Source of the DNA: Prorocentrum cordatum
Taxonomy: Eukaryota > Sar > Dinophyceae > Prorocentrales > Prorocentraceae
Assembly (NCBI GenBank): GCA_963575745.1
Contig: CAUYUJ010016489.1
Location: 39,526 to 89,525 of the forward strand
Reading direction: 5' to 3'
DNA: 50,000 nt
The translations under genes were made by a program, and so were the position numbers. This document shows positions 1 through 9,318 of the stretch, piece by piece. Within the stretch, counting starts at the first letter, position 1, and every line of letters starts with the position of its first letter. The notes beneath the pieces are model-generated. The model worked only from the letters and a program-made list of their open reading frames with translations, did no database searches and had not been told where the DNA came from.

Positions 1-126
1 TGCTCCCGTCGCAGCGCCCAAAAGGCCGCCGGCTCCCTGGCCCCTCGGGCCCAGCCGGCGGCTGGCACTCGGGGGCTCCCAGGCGGGCCCCCCCTGCACT
101 CAAACAGGGCCAGGATCGGGATACAT

Positions 127-179
127 CGCTCCAGAGCGTTCCGGAGCGCTCTCAGAGCGTTCCGGAACGCTCTGGAGCG
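127..179. repeat. 53-bp near-perfect palindrome
   Basis: The two halves of this stretch are reverse complements with only a couple of mismatches. The ends read CGCTCCAGAGCG and CGCTCTGGAGCG, and the repeated core is GCGTTCCGGA. It would fold into one long hairpin. It is not part of any repeat family I could match elsewhere in the window. Confidence 0.8.
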
Positions 180-297
180 GCCGCGGCGCCCAGTACATCC
201 TCCAAGCCCGCCGATTCTCAGAGATTTCGAGTTATCCCGATCCGATTTTGTCCCGATCTTCGCGTCGTTTTATGCACCCCTGAGGGGGGGGGAGGAG

Positions 298-550
298 CTT
301 AGTGGGCCCTGGACACGACAAAAAACCGTTTTTGTTACCGCTTCCGTTTTCCGTTTTTGTTGCCGGTTCCGACGCCGTTTTTGTTACCGGTTCCGTCGCC
401 GTTCTTTTACGGGTTCCCGCTCCGGTTCCAATCCTGGAGTCGTTTTTGCTGCCGTTTCCGGTCGCCGATTTTTTGCCGTCTCCATTTTCAAGGGACACTT
501 TTTCGGAGACGGTGAAAGAACGGCCCTGCCGCTACCGGGGCCCACCCTCG
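298..550. mobile_element. Foldback element, family H, copy 1
   Basis: The ends are inverted: the left reads CTTAGTGGGCCCTGG and the right, reverse-complemented, CGAGGGTGGGCCCCGG, followed on the right by the inner motif GCAGGGCCGTTCT. The interior is a decayed tandem of a roughly 24-bp unit built from CCGGTTCCGACGCCGTTTTT. The same ends, interior and order recur at 31532-31778. No target duplication is visible here. The element is non-coding; ORFs across it are translations of the tandem. Confidence 0.7.
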
Positions 551-716
551 GCGGTGGACAAACCTCCCTTTAGTAAACCTCTCCTTAGTGAAAACGGCCT
601 GGGACCGAAGCCGACGGACCTGGGCCCGCAAAACTGACGACCGCGACGCCCTCTCGCGAACCGAAAACGGCCCATTCCTTAATCGACGTGTCAGGGTAGG
701 AGGTCTATCAACCTCC
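551..716. mobile_element. Dispersed repeat, family I, copy 1
   Basis: About 165 bp nearly collinear with 35136-35296, differing by scattered substitutions. The shared text includes CTTAGTGAAAACGGCCTGGG and TCTCGCGAACCGAAAACGGC. The ends are imperfect inverted repeats (GGTGGACAAACCTCC against GGTTGATAGACCTCC). It abuts family H directly, so one may have inserted next to the other. No coding content is recognised. Confidence 0.7.
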
Positions 717-1146
717 GACACCCTTGCACCCCGGAGGGGGGGGGAGGAGGAAGAGAGAGGGAGGGCCCCCCTGCACCCCCGGGGGCGAGCTCTGAAGGCC
801 CCCTGGTCGGCGGCGAGCCCCGGCTGCTCGGAAAGAGCCTCGGACGGTGGCAGCCGCCCGCCAAGGGGCCGTGCCGAGACGCTGCCGGCTCAGCGGAGCA
901 GGGCATGGCCAGGGCTCTGAGGTGCTGGTAGGAGCAGTCGTAAACGAGGGCTCCCAACTTCGCGCTCCGCGCTGCGCGGAGTGCGAATCACTTCGCGCTC
1001 TCGCGCCCTCTCCCAGGGGAGAAGAGGAGGAGGAGGAAGAGGAGGAGGAGGAATCGGAGCCGACCCGCGAAGCGCGACAAAAACTTCGCGCCCTCGATGG
1101 CGCCCACGAGTAAAGCGCAGGAGTGGCGCCCAGGTGCTTGTGTCGG
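717..1146. other. GC-rich stretch without a recognised gene
   Basis: The stretch holds poly-G runs and a GAGGAG/GAGGAA microsatellite at about 1019-1056. Overlapping open frames on both strands are low-complexity (Glu, Ser or Pro runs). A short motif, TAGGAGCAGTCGTAAACG near 928, returns as a variant near 1330. I see no gene. Confidence 0.6.
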
Positions 1147-1323
1147 CTACACGCAGGAGTGACCCTGGGCAAGAGTGACCTTTGGTGCGCGGCTTTTTGG
1201 GGGCCGCGGGGGGGCCAAACCTGGGCGCGCAAGCCGTTGCTCCTGCCTCCTTTCCAGCCATCTGGGGACCCATCTGTGCCCGCACCCAAGGTCACTCCGG
1301 CGACAGGTCACTCTTACGTCTAG
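1147..1323. mobile_element. Foldback element, family J, copy 1
   Basis: The terminal inverted repeats are about 40 bp: the left begins CTACACGCAGGAGTGACC and the right, reverse-complemented, CTAGACGTAAGAGTGACC. The interior is GC-rich and non-coding. A second, more diverged copy lies at 41271-41394 and keeps both ends (CTGCACGCAGGAGTGG and the complement of CCACTCCTACG). No clear target duplication. Confidence 0.65.
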
Positions 1324-1480
1324 TCGACTGTAGGAGCAGTAGTAAAGCGGGGAAGGGAGGGGGGGGGAGAGAGGCGGCAGCAGCCAACGCCGCCTGCTTC
1401 TCCTCCTCGGCCCGCAGGCCGGCGACGAAGGCATCGTACACCCCCTCGCTGCTGGCGGGAGGGCGCCGACTGCACGCCTG

Positions 1481-1714
1481 CACCGATCCCGGCCGGGCGC
1501 AGCCTGGCTGGCCAGGATCGGTGTACACTCTCCAGATTTCGTAAGAAAGGGAGGGGGGTCTCATTTCGGGGGGGGGGTCTCTTCCAGGCTATCTTGGAGG
1601 GCCCGGGGGGTCTGGGGACGATGTCTTGGAGGGTTCTCCCACGGGGGAGGTCTGAAATGGCCTGTCTTGGAGGGTCCAGACCCCCTCCCTTTTATTACGA
1701 AATCTGGAGTACGT
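1481..1714. mobile_element. Foldback element with a hairpin at its left edge
   Basis: From 1521 the sequence CTCCAGATTTCGTAAGAAAG followed by a G-run is mirrored by 1681-1713 (CTTTTATTACGAAATCTGGAG), giving roughly 35-bp inverted ends. The spacer carries TCTTGGAGGG three times. Just outside, CACCGATCC (1481) pairs with GGATCGGTG (1516), extending the fold. It is seen once in the window, so calling it mobile is inference. Confidence 0.55.
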
Positions 1715-1976
1715 CCCCCTGTCTCAGGCAGGAACGAACCTTCCCAAATATCTGCTGTGTATTGCTTCCTTCAAAATCCCCGAAGTCCCGACTCTCTCTT
1801 CCCGGTGCCGACGCTCCATCACCCCGGGTGGTTTCTTGGTCGGTCGAGCCCGGGGAGGGCCCCCCGAGGCCGAACATGGTGGAGAACCTTGCGGCCCTGA
1901 CGCGTTGCATTCAATGCGTTGGAGGTCTGGTTAGACAGACCCTGGGCCTATTCCTGACGAGGGGGGGCGCTGGGGT
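1715..1976. other. No gene recognised
   Basis: Unique-looking sequence with short open frames on both strands, none with recognisable domains or matches elsewhere in the window. Confidence 0.5.
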
Positions 1977-2141
1977 TGGGTCGGGCATGTCCCCCTACAG
2001 GGGAAGCTGGGAGAAAAAGTAAACAATGCTCAGAAATGATCAAAAAAAATGAGCAAGCAAAAATCATCAACACATCCTCCACGGACTATGTTGCTACTGT
2101 GTTTGGCTATGCTCCTTCTGTAGAGGGACGTGCCCGACCTG
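1977..2141. mobile_element. Short inverted-repeat element, family A, copy 1
   Basis: The left end GGTCGGGCATGTCCCCCTAC and the right end CTGTAGAGGGACGTGCCCGACC are complementary and define family A. Each end also carries its own small palindrome around CCCCCTACAGGGG. The interior is A/T-richer than its surroundings and non-coding. No target duplication survives at this copy. Confidence 0.75.
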
Positions 2142-2277
2142 CGCATATCTCTGACGACGGGGGGACGCTGTGGGAAGAGCGGCTCAGGGGTGGCCGGCAT
2201 CGCGCTGGCATCGGCGACACGGCATCGGCAGATCGGCGGCAGGCCCCACGCGGCGAACCCGCACACTCCCGGGCGGG

Positions 2278-2462
2278 GCCTGCTTCAGCCTCAACATCAG
2301 CCTGCCTTCAGCCTCGGCCTCAGCCTCAGCCTGCCTCAGCCTCACCCTGCATCAGCCTCAGCCTCAGCCTCAGCCTGCCTCAGCATCAGCCTGCCTCAGC
2401 CTCAGCCTCAGCCTGCCTCTGCCTCAGCCTCAGCCTGCTTCAGCCTCAGCCTCAGTCTGGGC
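2278..2462. repeat. CTCAGC-type minisatellite
   Basis: Roughly 180 bp of the hexamer CTCAGC with frequent CTGCCT variants. It generates long Ser/Ala/Gln/Pro-rich open frames in several phases, which I regard as repeat translations. Confidence 0.85.
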
Positions 2463-2677
2463 TCGCGGGCCCCGGTCGGCGCTGAAAGGGCGGCTGCAGG
2501 AGGCCAGGACAGGGGCACCAAGACCAGCACAGGGGGGGGGCCTCCCCAGGGGGTGGCCTCCACAGGGGGGCCCTCTGGGCCTCGTGATGGGGTGCTCGGG
2601 AGGCTGTGGGGGCCTCCCTGGAAGTCCTGGGGGTGCCTTGGGCCATGGGGTTCTTCCAGCACCGGCCGACCACTTCT

Positions 2678-2882
2678 GGAGGCCTAGACATGGGAAGCGA
2701 CACCAACACAAAGGTTGCCTCTACCAGGGAGGATGATTCTAAACTTTGGTGTTGGTGGTCAGATTTCGGCCACCTTGGAAGCCAGAATATTACCACCATC
2801 GCCGAGATCGGCATCGTCGTCCCTCGGTGGCGGCACGCCGCCGATATTGGTGTTGGTGTCGACCTCCATGCCTGCGAGACTG
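2678..2882. mobile_element. Foldback element, family G, copy 1
   Basis: The left end (GGAGGCCTAGACATGG then GACACCAACAC) pairs with the right end (GTTGGTGTCGACCTCCATGCC). The second copy at 39808-40013 shares the ends and the central ACCACCATCGCCGAGA-type text. A family F right end follows at once, as family F adjoins family G at the other locus too. Confidence 0.6.
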
Positions 2883-2940
2883 GGGGTCGATGCATCCCCC
2901 CTGAGCTTATCCCCCTCCCAACGTTGCCCCCTGGCTTTTG
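2883..2940. mobile_element. Right-end fragment of family F
   Basis: The stretch begins GGGGTCGATGCATCCCCCC and runs into CCAACGTTGCCCC, matching the right ends of the complete family F elements at 39553-39770 and 46425-46631. The left part of the element is missing or replaced by family G. Confidence 0.5.
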
Positions 2941-3548
2941 GGGTTATAGCTCGGCTCTCTTGCGGTCGTTTGGGACGATCCGAGCACCCGAAGAGCGCCC
3001 TCCGCGAAGCGCAGATGTTGGAAGGCGTCCGCAAGGCTGGAAAGCCACCGAGTAACGGTAGGTGTGGCGACCCAAATCCCCGACTGGTGCGTCCGAATGG
3101 CACCCCAAGGGTGCATCCCCGCGTTTCCCCCGTCTGTCACCGAAGACCTCCGAAAGTCTGCGAAAATCTCGAACCTCGAAGCCGCGAAACGCTGCCCCTG
3201 ACGAACAATGCTTTCATTTGGACGTTCGAAACGGATATGGGAAACATGAGTACGATGCCCAACAGCTTTGTTCGCCTTGGCAACACCCTGGGGATGGTTT
3301 GATGATTGTTTGGCTTGCTTTTGAACGGTTTACTGTATGTTGCTTGTGCGTTCTGGGCCCGTCGCATCTCAGTTGTTTAAACTTTTTGGGCGTTATTGCA
3401 GGAAACTGCTGCTTGTTCTCGCTGCCGTCTTCGCTCCCGTTCCCCCGTTCCCGCCGCCTCCCGTTCCTCCCGCTCCGCGCGCAGAGCCCAGGAGCTACAC
3501 ACACACACACAGCTCCGCGCGCAGAGCCCAGGAGCTACACACACACAT
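2941..3548. other. No gene; family B end fragment and a short direct duplication
   Basis: Positions 3227-3265 (starting CGAAACGGATATGGG and containing GATGCCCAACAG) match the left terminal repeat of family B at 18173 and 18755. Near 3472-3547 the segment CTCCGCGCGCAGAGCCCAGG occurs twice, each followed by a short CA run. Nothing coding is recognised. Confidence 0.5.
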
Positions 3549-3740
3549 CGGGGGCGGCCAAGGAGGGGGGCGTCCGAGAGGTGGGGGGCACAACTCATGG
3601 CTGGCGGCAGGTGCGCGGCCCAGGGGGGGAGGCTGGGGACGTACTGAACTAAGAACAGGCGCCATGAGATCTGAGGAGCTGTCATGGCCCACGCCATGAT
3701 ATCCACCCCCCTAGTCATCACCCCCTCTTTGCCGCCCCCG
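3549..3740. mobile_element. Foldback element, family K, copy 1
   Basis: The left end CGGGGGCGGCCAAGGAGGGG pairs with the right end CCCCCTCTTTGCCGCCCCCG. The middle holds a second palindrome around CATGGCCCACGCCATG. The copy at 41600-41793 is collinear over its full length with scattered differences. Non-coding. Confidence 0.7.
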
Positions 3741-3741
3741 A

Positions 3742-3777
<36 letters not shown>

Positions 3778-3813
3778 ACGCACAAAAACACACACACACA
3801 TCAACACACACAC

Positions 3814-3873
<60 letters not shown>

Positions 3874-3986
3874 CCAACACCAACACCAACACCAACACCA
3901 ACACCAACACAAACACCAACACCAACACCAACACCAACACCAACAACAACAACCAACAACAACAACGACGACAGCAACAACAACAA
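3741..3986. repeat. Compound CA / CAA / CCAACA microsatellite
   Basis: Runs of CA, then CAA, then the hexamer CCAACA, then CAA again. The array lies directly beside the family N repeat at 4005-4110, and a shorter CAA-type tract lies in the same place beside the second family N copy at 12062. The CAA tract may therefore be a retroposon tail rather than an independent microsatellite. Confidence 0.85.
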
Positions 3987-4004
3987 TTTTAAGACCGATC
4001 GCCC

Positions 4005-4110
4005 TTATATGCTCGAGTGTCCAATAACGCGAATTCCCCAAACCCTCGATACCCGACCTCTTCGTCTTCGATCGAACCCCTTTTGGGGGGTAGACCTTTC
4101 TTCCCTGCAG
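4005..4110 (-). mobile_element. Family N dispersed repeat with CAA/TTG tail, copy 1
   Basis: About 105 bp matching 12062-12180. Shared landmarks are TCTTCGT then TTCGATCG, an ACCCCTTTTGGGGGGT-like palindrome, and TTTCTT at the far end. Read on the minus strand it ends in a long TTG tract, which is how a tailed retroposon would look. No target duplication is visible. Confidence 0.5.
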
Positions 4111-4338
4111 GCCGGGCCCCGGCAAGCGGCGGGGCGGCCGCGGACCGTCAGCCTGGCCAGCGGCAGCGCTGATCGGCGGGGCGGCCGCGGGCCGTCGACC
4201 CGACCCCAGGAGGGACGGACAGGGGACCGACCACGACGAGGACGACGACGTCGACGACGACGGCAACGACGGCGACGGCGACAACGACGACGAGCGAAAG
4301 CGAGAGCGAGAGAGAACGACAGCAGAGCAGGACACGTA

Positions 4339-5090
4339 GTAGGCCACGAAGGGCGACAGCGGGGACACGAAGGAATGCGTATGGGGCCACGAATCGCGCG
4401 AACGAGCGTGGGCCACGAAGGGCAGATAATGCGGGGCCACAGAAGGCAACGATGGGGCCACTGAGGGTAGCACCTGGGCCACGTAGGACAATGAGGGGGC
4501 CACGAACGGCGACAGCGGGGCCACGAAGGGCATGCACATGGGGCCACAACGGGCGGGAACGAGCAGGGGCCACGAAGGGCATACGTATGTTGGGCCGCAG
4601 AGGGTACGGACGGGGCCAATGAGGGCAGTAACGGGGACACGAAGGGCAGCGAGGGGGCCACGAAGGGCGACAGCGGGGCCACGAAGGGCATGCATATGGG
4701 GCCACCACGGGCGCGACCGAGCGGGGGCCACGAAGGGCATACATATAATTATGGGGCCACGAAACAAACCGAAAGGGGCCACGAAGGGCTGCAACGGGGC
4801 CACGAAGGGCAGCGAGGGGGCCACGAAGGGCTGCAACGGGGCCACGAAGGGCTGCAACGGGGCCACGGAGAACAGCGAGGGGGCCACGAAGGGCTGCAAC
4901 GGGGCCACGAAACAAAGCGAGGGGGCCACGAAGGGCTGCAACGGGGCCACGAAGGGCAACGAGGAGGCCACGAGGGGCTGCGACGGGGCCACGAAATAAA
5001 GCGAGGGGGCCACGAAGGGCTGCAACGGGGCCACGAAACGAAGCGAAGGGGCCACGAAGGGCTGCAACGGAGCCACGAAGGGCAGCGAGA
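4339..5090. repeat. 21-bp tandem array (GGGGCCACGAAGGGCTGCAAC)
   Basis: About 35 units of a 21-bp monomer, most uniform from 4780 to 5080 and increasingly diverged towards 4340. The minus strand stays open through it and into the microsatellite beside it, giving a 568-residue frame (3718-5424) of Phe-Val-Ala-Pro repeats; I do not count that as a gene. Confidence 0.9.
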
Positions 5091-5330
5091 TCCCGTTTCC
5101 TCGGTAATCTGCGAAAGGAGTCCTAAGCGTGAGCGCGACTCCTGGGTGCCTGGCTGTCGGGAGCGCGGCGCTGGAGTAAATTGCAAGAAATTTCAACGCA
5201 ACGGCGCTATTCTTCAGTAGATAGCAAGCAAGTCTCCAGCGAGAGCGCAACTCCAGAGCGCAGGAGGAACGATTCCTAAATAAATCGTAAGGACGTCCCA
5301 CGCGAGAGCGCGATTCTTGAATCCGCCGAC
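5091..5330. repeat. Decayed family M monomers
   Basis: Three or four imperfect units of about 50-60 bp carrying GAGTAAATTG and AGTCTCCAGCGAGAGCGC-like text. The same monomer occurs at 5880-5960, 12910-13150 and singly near 16425-16450. Confidence 0.55.
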
Positions 5331-5879
5331 TGTGTCGGCGTGTGCGAGCTGCTTGGCTGTTCGAGTCGTCGTCTCCGTCGGTCGTCGCCTCCGTCGTCCC
5401 CTTTCCCTGCAGTTTCCTTCTCAAGCTCGCGAGCGAGAGAAAAATCTAGCAGTGTCGTAATCGAATCGAAGGGAAGCCCCTTCCCTTCGATCCCTTCCCC
5501 AGGGGGGGGGTCCCGGGTGGGGTGGGGTGGGGGGCTGATTAGTTTTTCCTCGGGCGGCCTAGAAACCTCGGAAACGCTCCAAATGAGGTCCGAGTGCCCA
5601 AAGTGGCCCCCGAGACGGCCCAAGAGGGCCCCGAGTCGCCCAAAAATCGGCCGAAAACGCCCAGATAGCCCCAAGACCGTCCAAGAAGCCTCCAAGACGT
5701 CCCAGGCCCCCTCCAAGAGACCCCAAGGAAGCCCCAAGAGGCCCCCGCGAGGCTTCCAAGCGGCCCCTAATAGCTTCCCAAAAGGCCCACAAACTACCCC
5801 CAAGAGGCCCCCAAGAGCGCTCGTCGTCGTCGTCGTCGTCGTCGCCATTCAGGGTCGGCGGCGCCGGCCGCAAGGCCTT
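5331..5879. repeat. Unique stretch then degenerate CCAAGAGGCCC tandem
   Basis: From about 5590 to 5820 the sequence is built of imperfect AAGAGGCCCC-type units; similar text occurs at 25215-25350 and 42470-42730 (family S). A CGT run follows at 5821-5847. The open frames here are Gly/Leu/Trp-rich or Pro/Lys/Arg-rich on opposite strands, as expected from the repeat. The part before 5590 is unique and shows no gene. Confidence 0.65.
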
Positions 5880-6130
5880 CGCAATGAAATGCAAGGAAGT
5901 CTCGGGCGGGGGCGGGGGTCCTGGCTAAATTGTGAGGAAGTCTCAGGCGGGAACCGTTGTTGTTATAACCCGGGGGCCAGGGGGCCAGTTTGAGCAGGAA
6001 GATCTTCTTTGACATAAAACAAGGCGCGAGCCCCGGCGGGGGGCACCTCAACGGAAAAATCCATGTGCGCCGGTGGGGGGGATCAACAATAATTATTCTT
6101 AAGAATGAGAACTCACCAACAACAACAAGG
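5880..6130 (+). mobile_element. Family M monomers plus family L repeat with CAA tail, copy 1
   Basis: Two family M units (GAGGAAGTCTCAGGCGGGA) are followed at 6008-6130 by family L, whose hallmark is GGATCAACAATAATTATTCT and then AATGAGAACTCACC and CAACAACAACAA. The same M-then-L order is found at 12910-13330. The fixed order and the CAA tail suggest one composite retroposed unit. Confidence 0.55.
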
Positions 6131-6363
6131 TACAGGCCGGCATGGTCCCCCCGGGGTCCGGGGCTTCACTTCCCGCGTCCGCCACAGTGGAGGAGGCCGG
6201 TCCCGCCCCCCCGGTGAGTCGGAGGGGGGGGGGGGGGGAACAACACAACACAACACAACGAATTGTGTACGAATTCTGTACGAATTCTGAATGATTTCTG
6301 TATGAATTCTGTATGAATCCTAAAAGCTCCCTACGGATTCCCATCGGAATCCGTTCGGGACCC
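6131..6363. repeat. G-run, ACAAC pentamers and lead-in to the satellite
   Basis: A G-run of about 17 bases at 6222-6238 is followed by (ACAAC)n. The complement of this arrangement (GTTGT repeats then a C-run) lies at 11955-11995, the far side of the two satellite blocks. No gene. Confidence 0.6.
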
Positions 6364-9110
6364 TCTAGGAGGCTTTGGATCCCTCCAGGGACTCTATAGA
6401 ATCCCTGTGGATCCCTCCAGGGACTCTATAGAATCCCTGTGGATCCCTCCAGGGACTCTATAGAATCCCTGTGGATCCCTCCAGGGACTCTATAGAATCC
6501 CTGTGGATCCCTCCAGGGACTCTATAGAATCCCTGTGGATCCCTCCAGGGACTCTATAGACTCCCTGTGGATCCCTCCAGGGACTCTATAGAATCCCTGT
6601 GGATCCCTCCAGGGACTCTATAGGGGAATCCCTGTGGATCCCTCCAGGGACTCTATAGAATCCTGTGGATCCCTCCAGGGACTCTATAGACTCCCTCCAG
6701 GGACTCTATAGAATCCCTGTGGATCCCTCCAGGGACTCTATAGAATCCCTGTGGATCCCTCCAGGGACTCTATAGACTCCCTCCAGGGACTCTATAGAAT
6801 CCCTGTGGATCCCTCTAGGGACTCTATAGACTCCCTGTGGATCCCTCCAGGGACTCTATAGACTCCCTGTGGATCCCTCCAGGGACTCTATAGAATCCCT
6901 GTGGATCCCTCCAGGGACTCTACAGAATCCCTGTGGATCCCTCCAGGGACTCTATAGAATCCCTGTGGATCCCTCCACGGACTCTATGGACTCCCTGTGG
7001 ATCCCTCCAGGGACTCTATGGACTCCCTGTGGATCCCTACAGGGACCCTCTAGAATCCCTGTGGATCCCTACAGGGACCCTATAGAATCCCTCTGGATCC
7101 CTACAAGGACCCTACAGGGATCTGAGAGGATCCCTGTGGACCCTACAGGGACCCTCTAGAATCCCTGTAGGGTCCTTGTAGGGATCCAGAGGGATTCTAT
7201 AGGGTCCCTGTAGGGATCCACAGGGATTCTATAGAGTCCCTGGAGGGATCCACAGGGAGTCTAGAGGGTCCCTGTAGGGATCCACAGGGAGTCCATAGAG
7301 TCCCTGGAGGGATCCACAGGGAGTCCATAGAGTCCCTGGAGGGATCCACAGGGATTCTATAGAGTCCCTGGAGGGATCCACAGAGATTCTATACGGAGTC
7401 CCTGGAGGGATCCACAGGGAGATAGAGTCTCTCTATAGAATCCCTGTGGATCCCCCAGGGACTCTATAGACTCCCTCCAGGGACTCTATAGAATCCCTGT
7501 GGATCCCTCTAGGGACTCTATAGACTCCCTGTGGATCCCTCCAGGGACTCTATAGAATCCCTGTGGATCCCTCCAGGGACTCTATAGAATCCCTGTGGAT
7601 CCCCCCAGGGACTCTATAGAATCCCTGTGGATCCCTCCAGGGACTCTATGGACTCCCTGTGGATCCCTACACGGACCCTCTAGACTCCCTGTTAATCCCT
7701 ACAGGGACCCTCTAGAATCCCTGTGGATCCCTACAGGGACCCTATAGAATCCCTCTGGATCCCTACACGGACCCTACAGGGATCTGAGAGGATCCCTGTG
7801 GATCCCTACAGGGACCCTCTAGAATCCCTGTAGATCCCTACAGGGACCCTATAGAATCCCTCTGGATCCCTACAAGGACCCGACAGGGATCTGAGAGGAT
7901 CCCTGTGGATCCCTACAAGCATCCTAGAGGATCCCTGTGGATCCCTACAAGCATCCTAGAGGATCCCTGTGGTTCCCTACAAGCATCCTAGAGGATCCCT
8001 GTGGATCCCTACAAGCATCCTAGAGGATCCCTGTGGATCCCTACAAGCATCCTAAGGAGGATCCCTGTGGATCCCTTCAAGCATCCTAGAGGATCCCTGT
8101 GGATCCCTACAAGCATCCTAGAGGATCCCTGTGGATCCCTACAAGCATCCTAGATGATCCCTGTGGCTCCCTACAAGCATCCTAGAGGATCCCTGTGGAT
8201 CCCTACAAGCATCCTAAATGATCCCTGTGGCTCCCTACAAGCATCCTAGAGGATCCCTGTGGATCCCTACAAGCATCCTAGAGGATCCCTGTGGATCCCT
8301 ACAAGCATCCTGGAGGATCTGTATGGATCCCTAAAAGAATCCTAGAGGATCTGTATATGGATCCTTTCAAGAATCCTGGAGGATCCCAATGGATCCCTAC
8401 AAGGATCCTGGAGGATCCCAAGGTACCCCCATTGGGATCCTGGAGGATCCCTGTGGACCCCTACAGGGATCCTGGAGGATCCCAATGGGTCCCTACAGGG
8501 ATCCAAGGGGATCCCTATGGATCCCTACAGGGATCCTAGAGGATCCCTGTGGATCCCTACAGGGATCCTGGAGGATCCCTGTAGACCCCTACAGGGATCC
8601 TACGGAGGATCCCAATGGATCCCTACAAGCATCCTAGAGGATCCCTGTGGACCCCTGCAGGGATCCTCGAGGATCCCTATGGACCCCTACAGGGATCCCA
8701 AAGGATCCCTATGGATCCTTACAGGCATACGAGAGGATGTGTATGGATCCCTGCATCCTAGAGGATCCACATGGATCCCTGCAGGGATACGGGAGGATCC
8801 CCATCGATCGCTACAGGGGCCCTATAGGATGCCTATGGGTCCCTGCAACGGGCCTAGAGGATCCCGATGGATTCCTATAGGGATCCTAGGGCATCCCTAT
8901 GGATAAGATCCCTGTGGATCCCCACAAGGACCCTATGGGATCCCTGTGGGTCCGTACGCGGCCCGTATAGGATCCCTGTCGACCCCTACAGGGACCCGAT
9001 GGGATCCGTGTGGATCCCTACAGAGACCATGTGGGATCCCTGTGGGCCCATACAGGGACCCTATGGGATCTCTGGATCCCTGCAGGGATCTTGTGTGATC
9101 GCTGTAGATT
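6364..9110. repeat. 32-bp satellite array, 2.7 kb
   Basis: More than 80 units of a 32-bp monomer whose core is GGATCCCT followed by CCAGGGACTCTATAG. The variant changes along the array: CCAGGGACTCTATAGA units to about 7000 and again 7435-7650, ACAGGGACCCTCTAGA units, ACAAGCATCCTAGA units at 7905-8300, GGATCCTGGAG units to 8890, then increasingly diverged units. Variant blocks repeat in the same order (near 6990-7120 and 7640-7790), indicating higher-order units. Positive-strand frames of Met-Asp-Pro-Tyr-Arg-Asp repeats are translations of the satellite. Confidence 0.95.
7163..7434. repeat. Inverted segment inside the 32-bp satellite
   Basis: All monomers here read on the opposite strand (GGAGGGATCCACAGGGA). 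Reverse-complemented, their order of variants matches 6850-7120: a CTCTGG/ACAAGGACCC unit, ACAGGGACCCTATAG, ACAGGGACCCTCTAG, then two units with the variant TATGGACTCC; one extra 32-bp unit is present in the inverted arm. This is an inverted duplication of about 270 bp separated by about 40 bp. Confidence 0.85.
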
Positions 9111-9116
9111 CCTATG

Positions 9117-9318
9117 TCTTCGGCTGCGCCCCGTGTGTTGCAACGAGCCGTGTGAAGGGTGCGCCGAAAATGGCCCCGAAGCCTTCGGCTGCACCCCCTG
9201 TGGGGCCACGGGCCGTGTGAGGGGTGCGCCGACATGGACCCGAAGCCTTCGGGTGCGCCCCATGTGGTTCCGCGAAAGCCTTCGGTCGCGCCCCTTGTAG
9301 GGCCACGAACCGTGTGAG
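9117..9318. repeat. 64/65-bp satellite, left block
   Basis: About three units sharing GGGGTGCGCCGACATGGACC and GGCCACGAACCGTGTGAG. The block is the left part of the array resuming at 10822; the two were separated by the 1.5-kb insertion at 9319-10821. Confidence 0.9.

Noticed and set aside
3718-5424. Longest open frame, minus strand, 568 codons
   Set aside because: It translates the CAA/CCAACA microsatellite and the 21-bp array (runs of Val and Cys, then Phe-Val-Ala-Pro repeats); no domain and no non-repetitive core.
6364-9110. CRISPR-like regular repeats
   Set aside because: Monomers are contiguous with no unique spacers, and the context is eukaryotic; it is a satellite.
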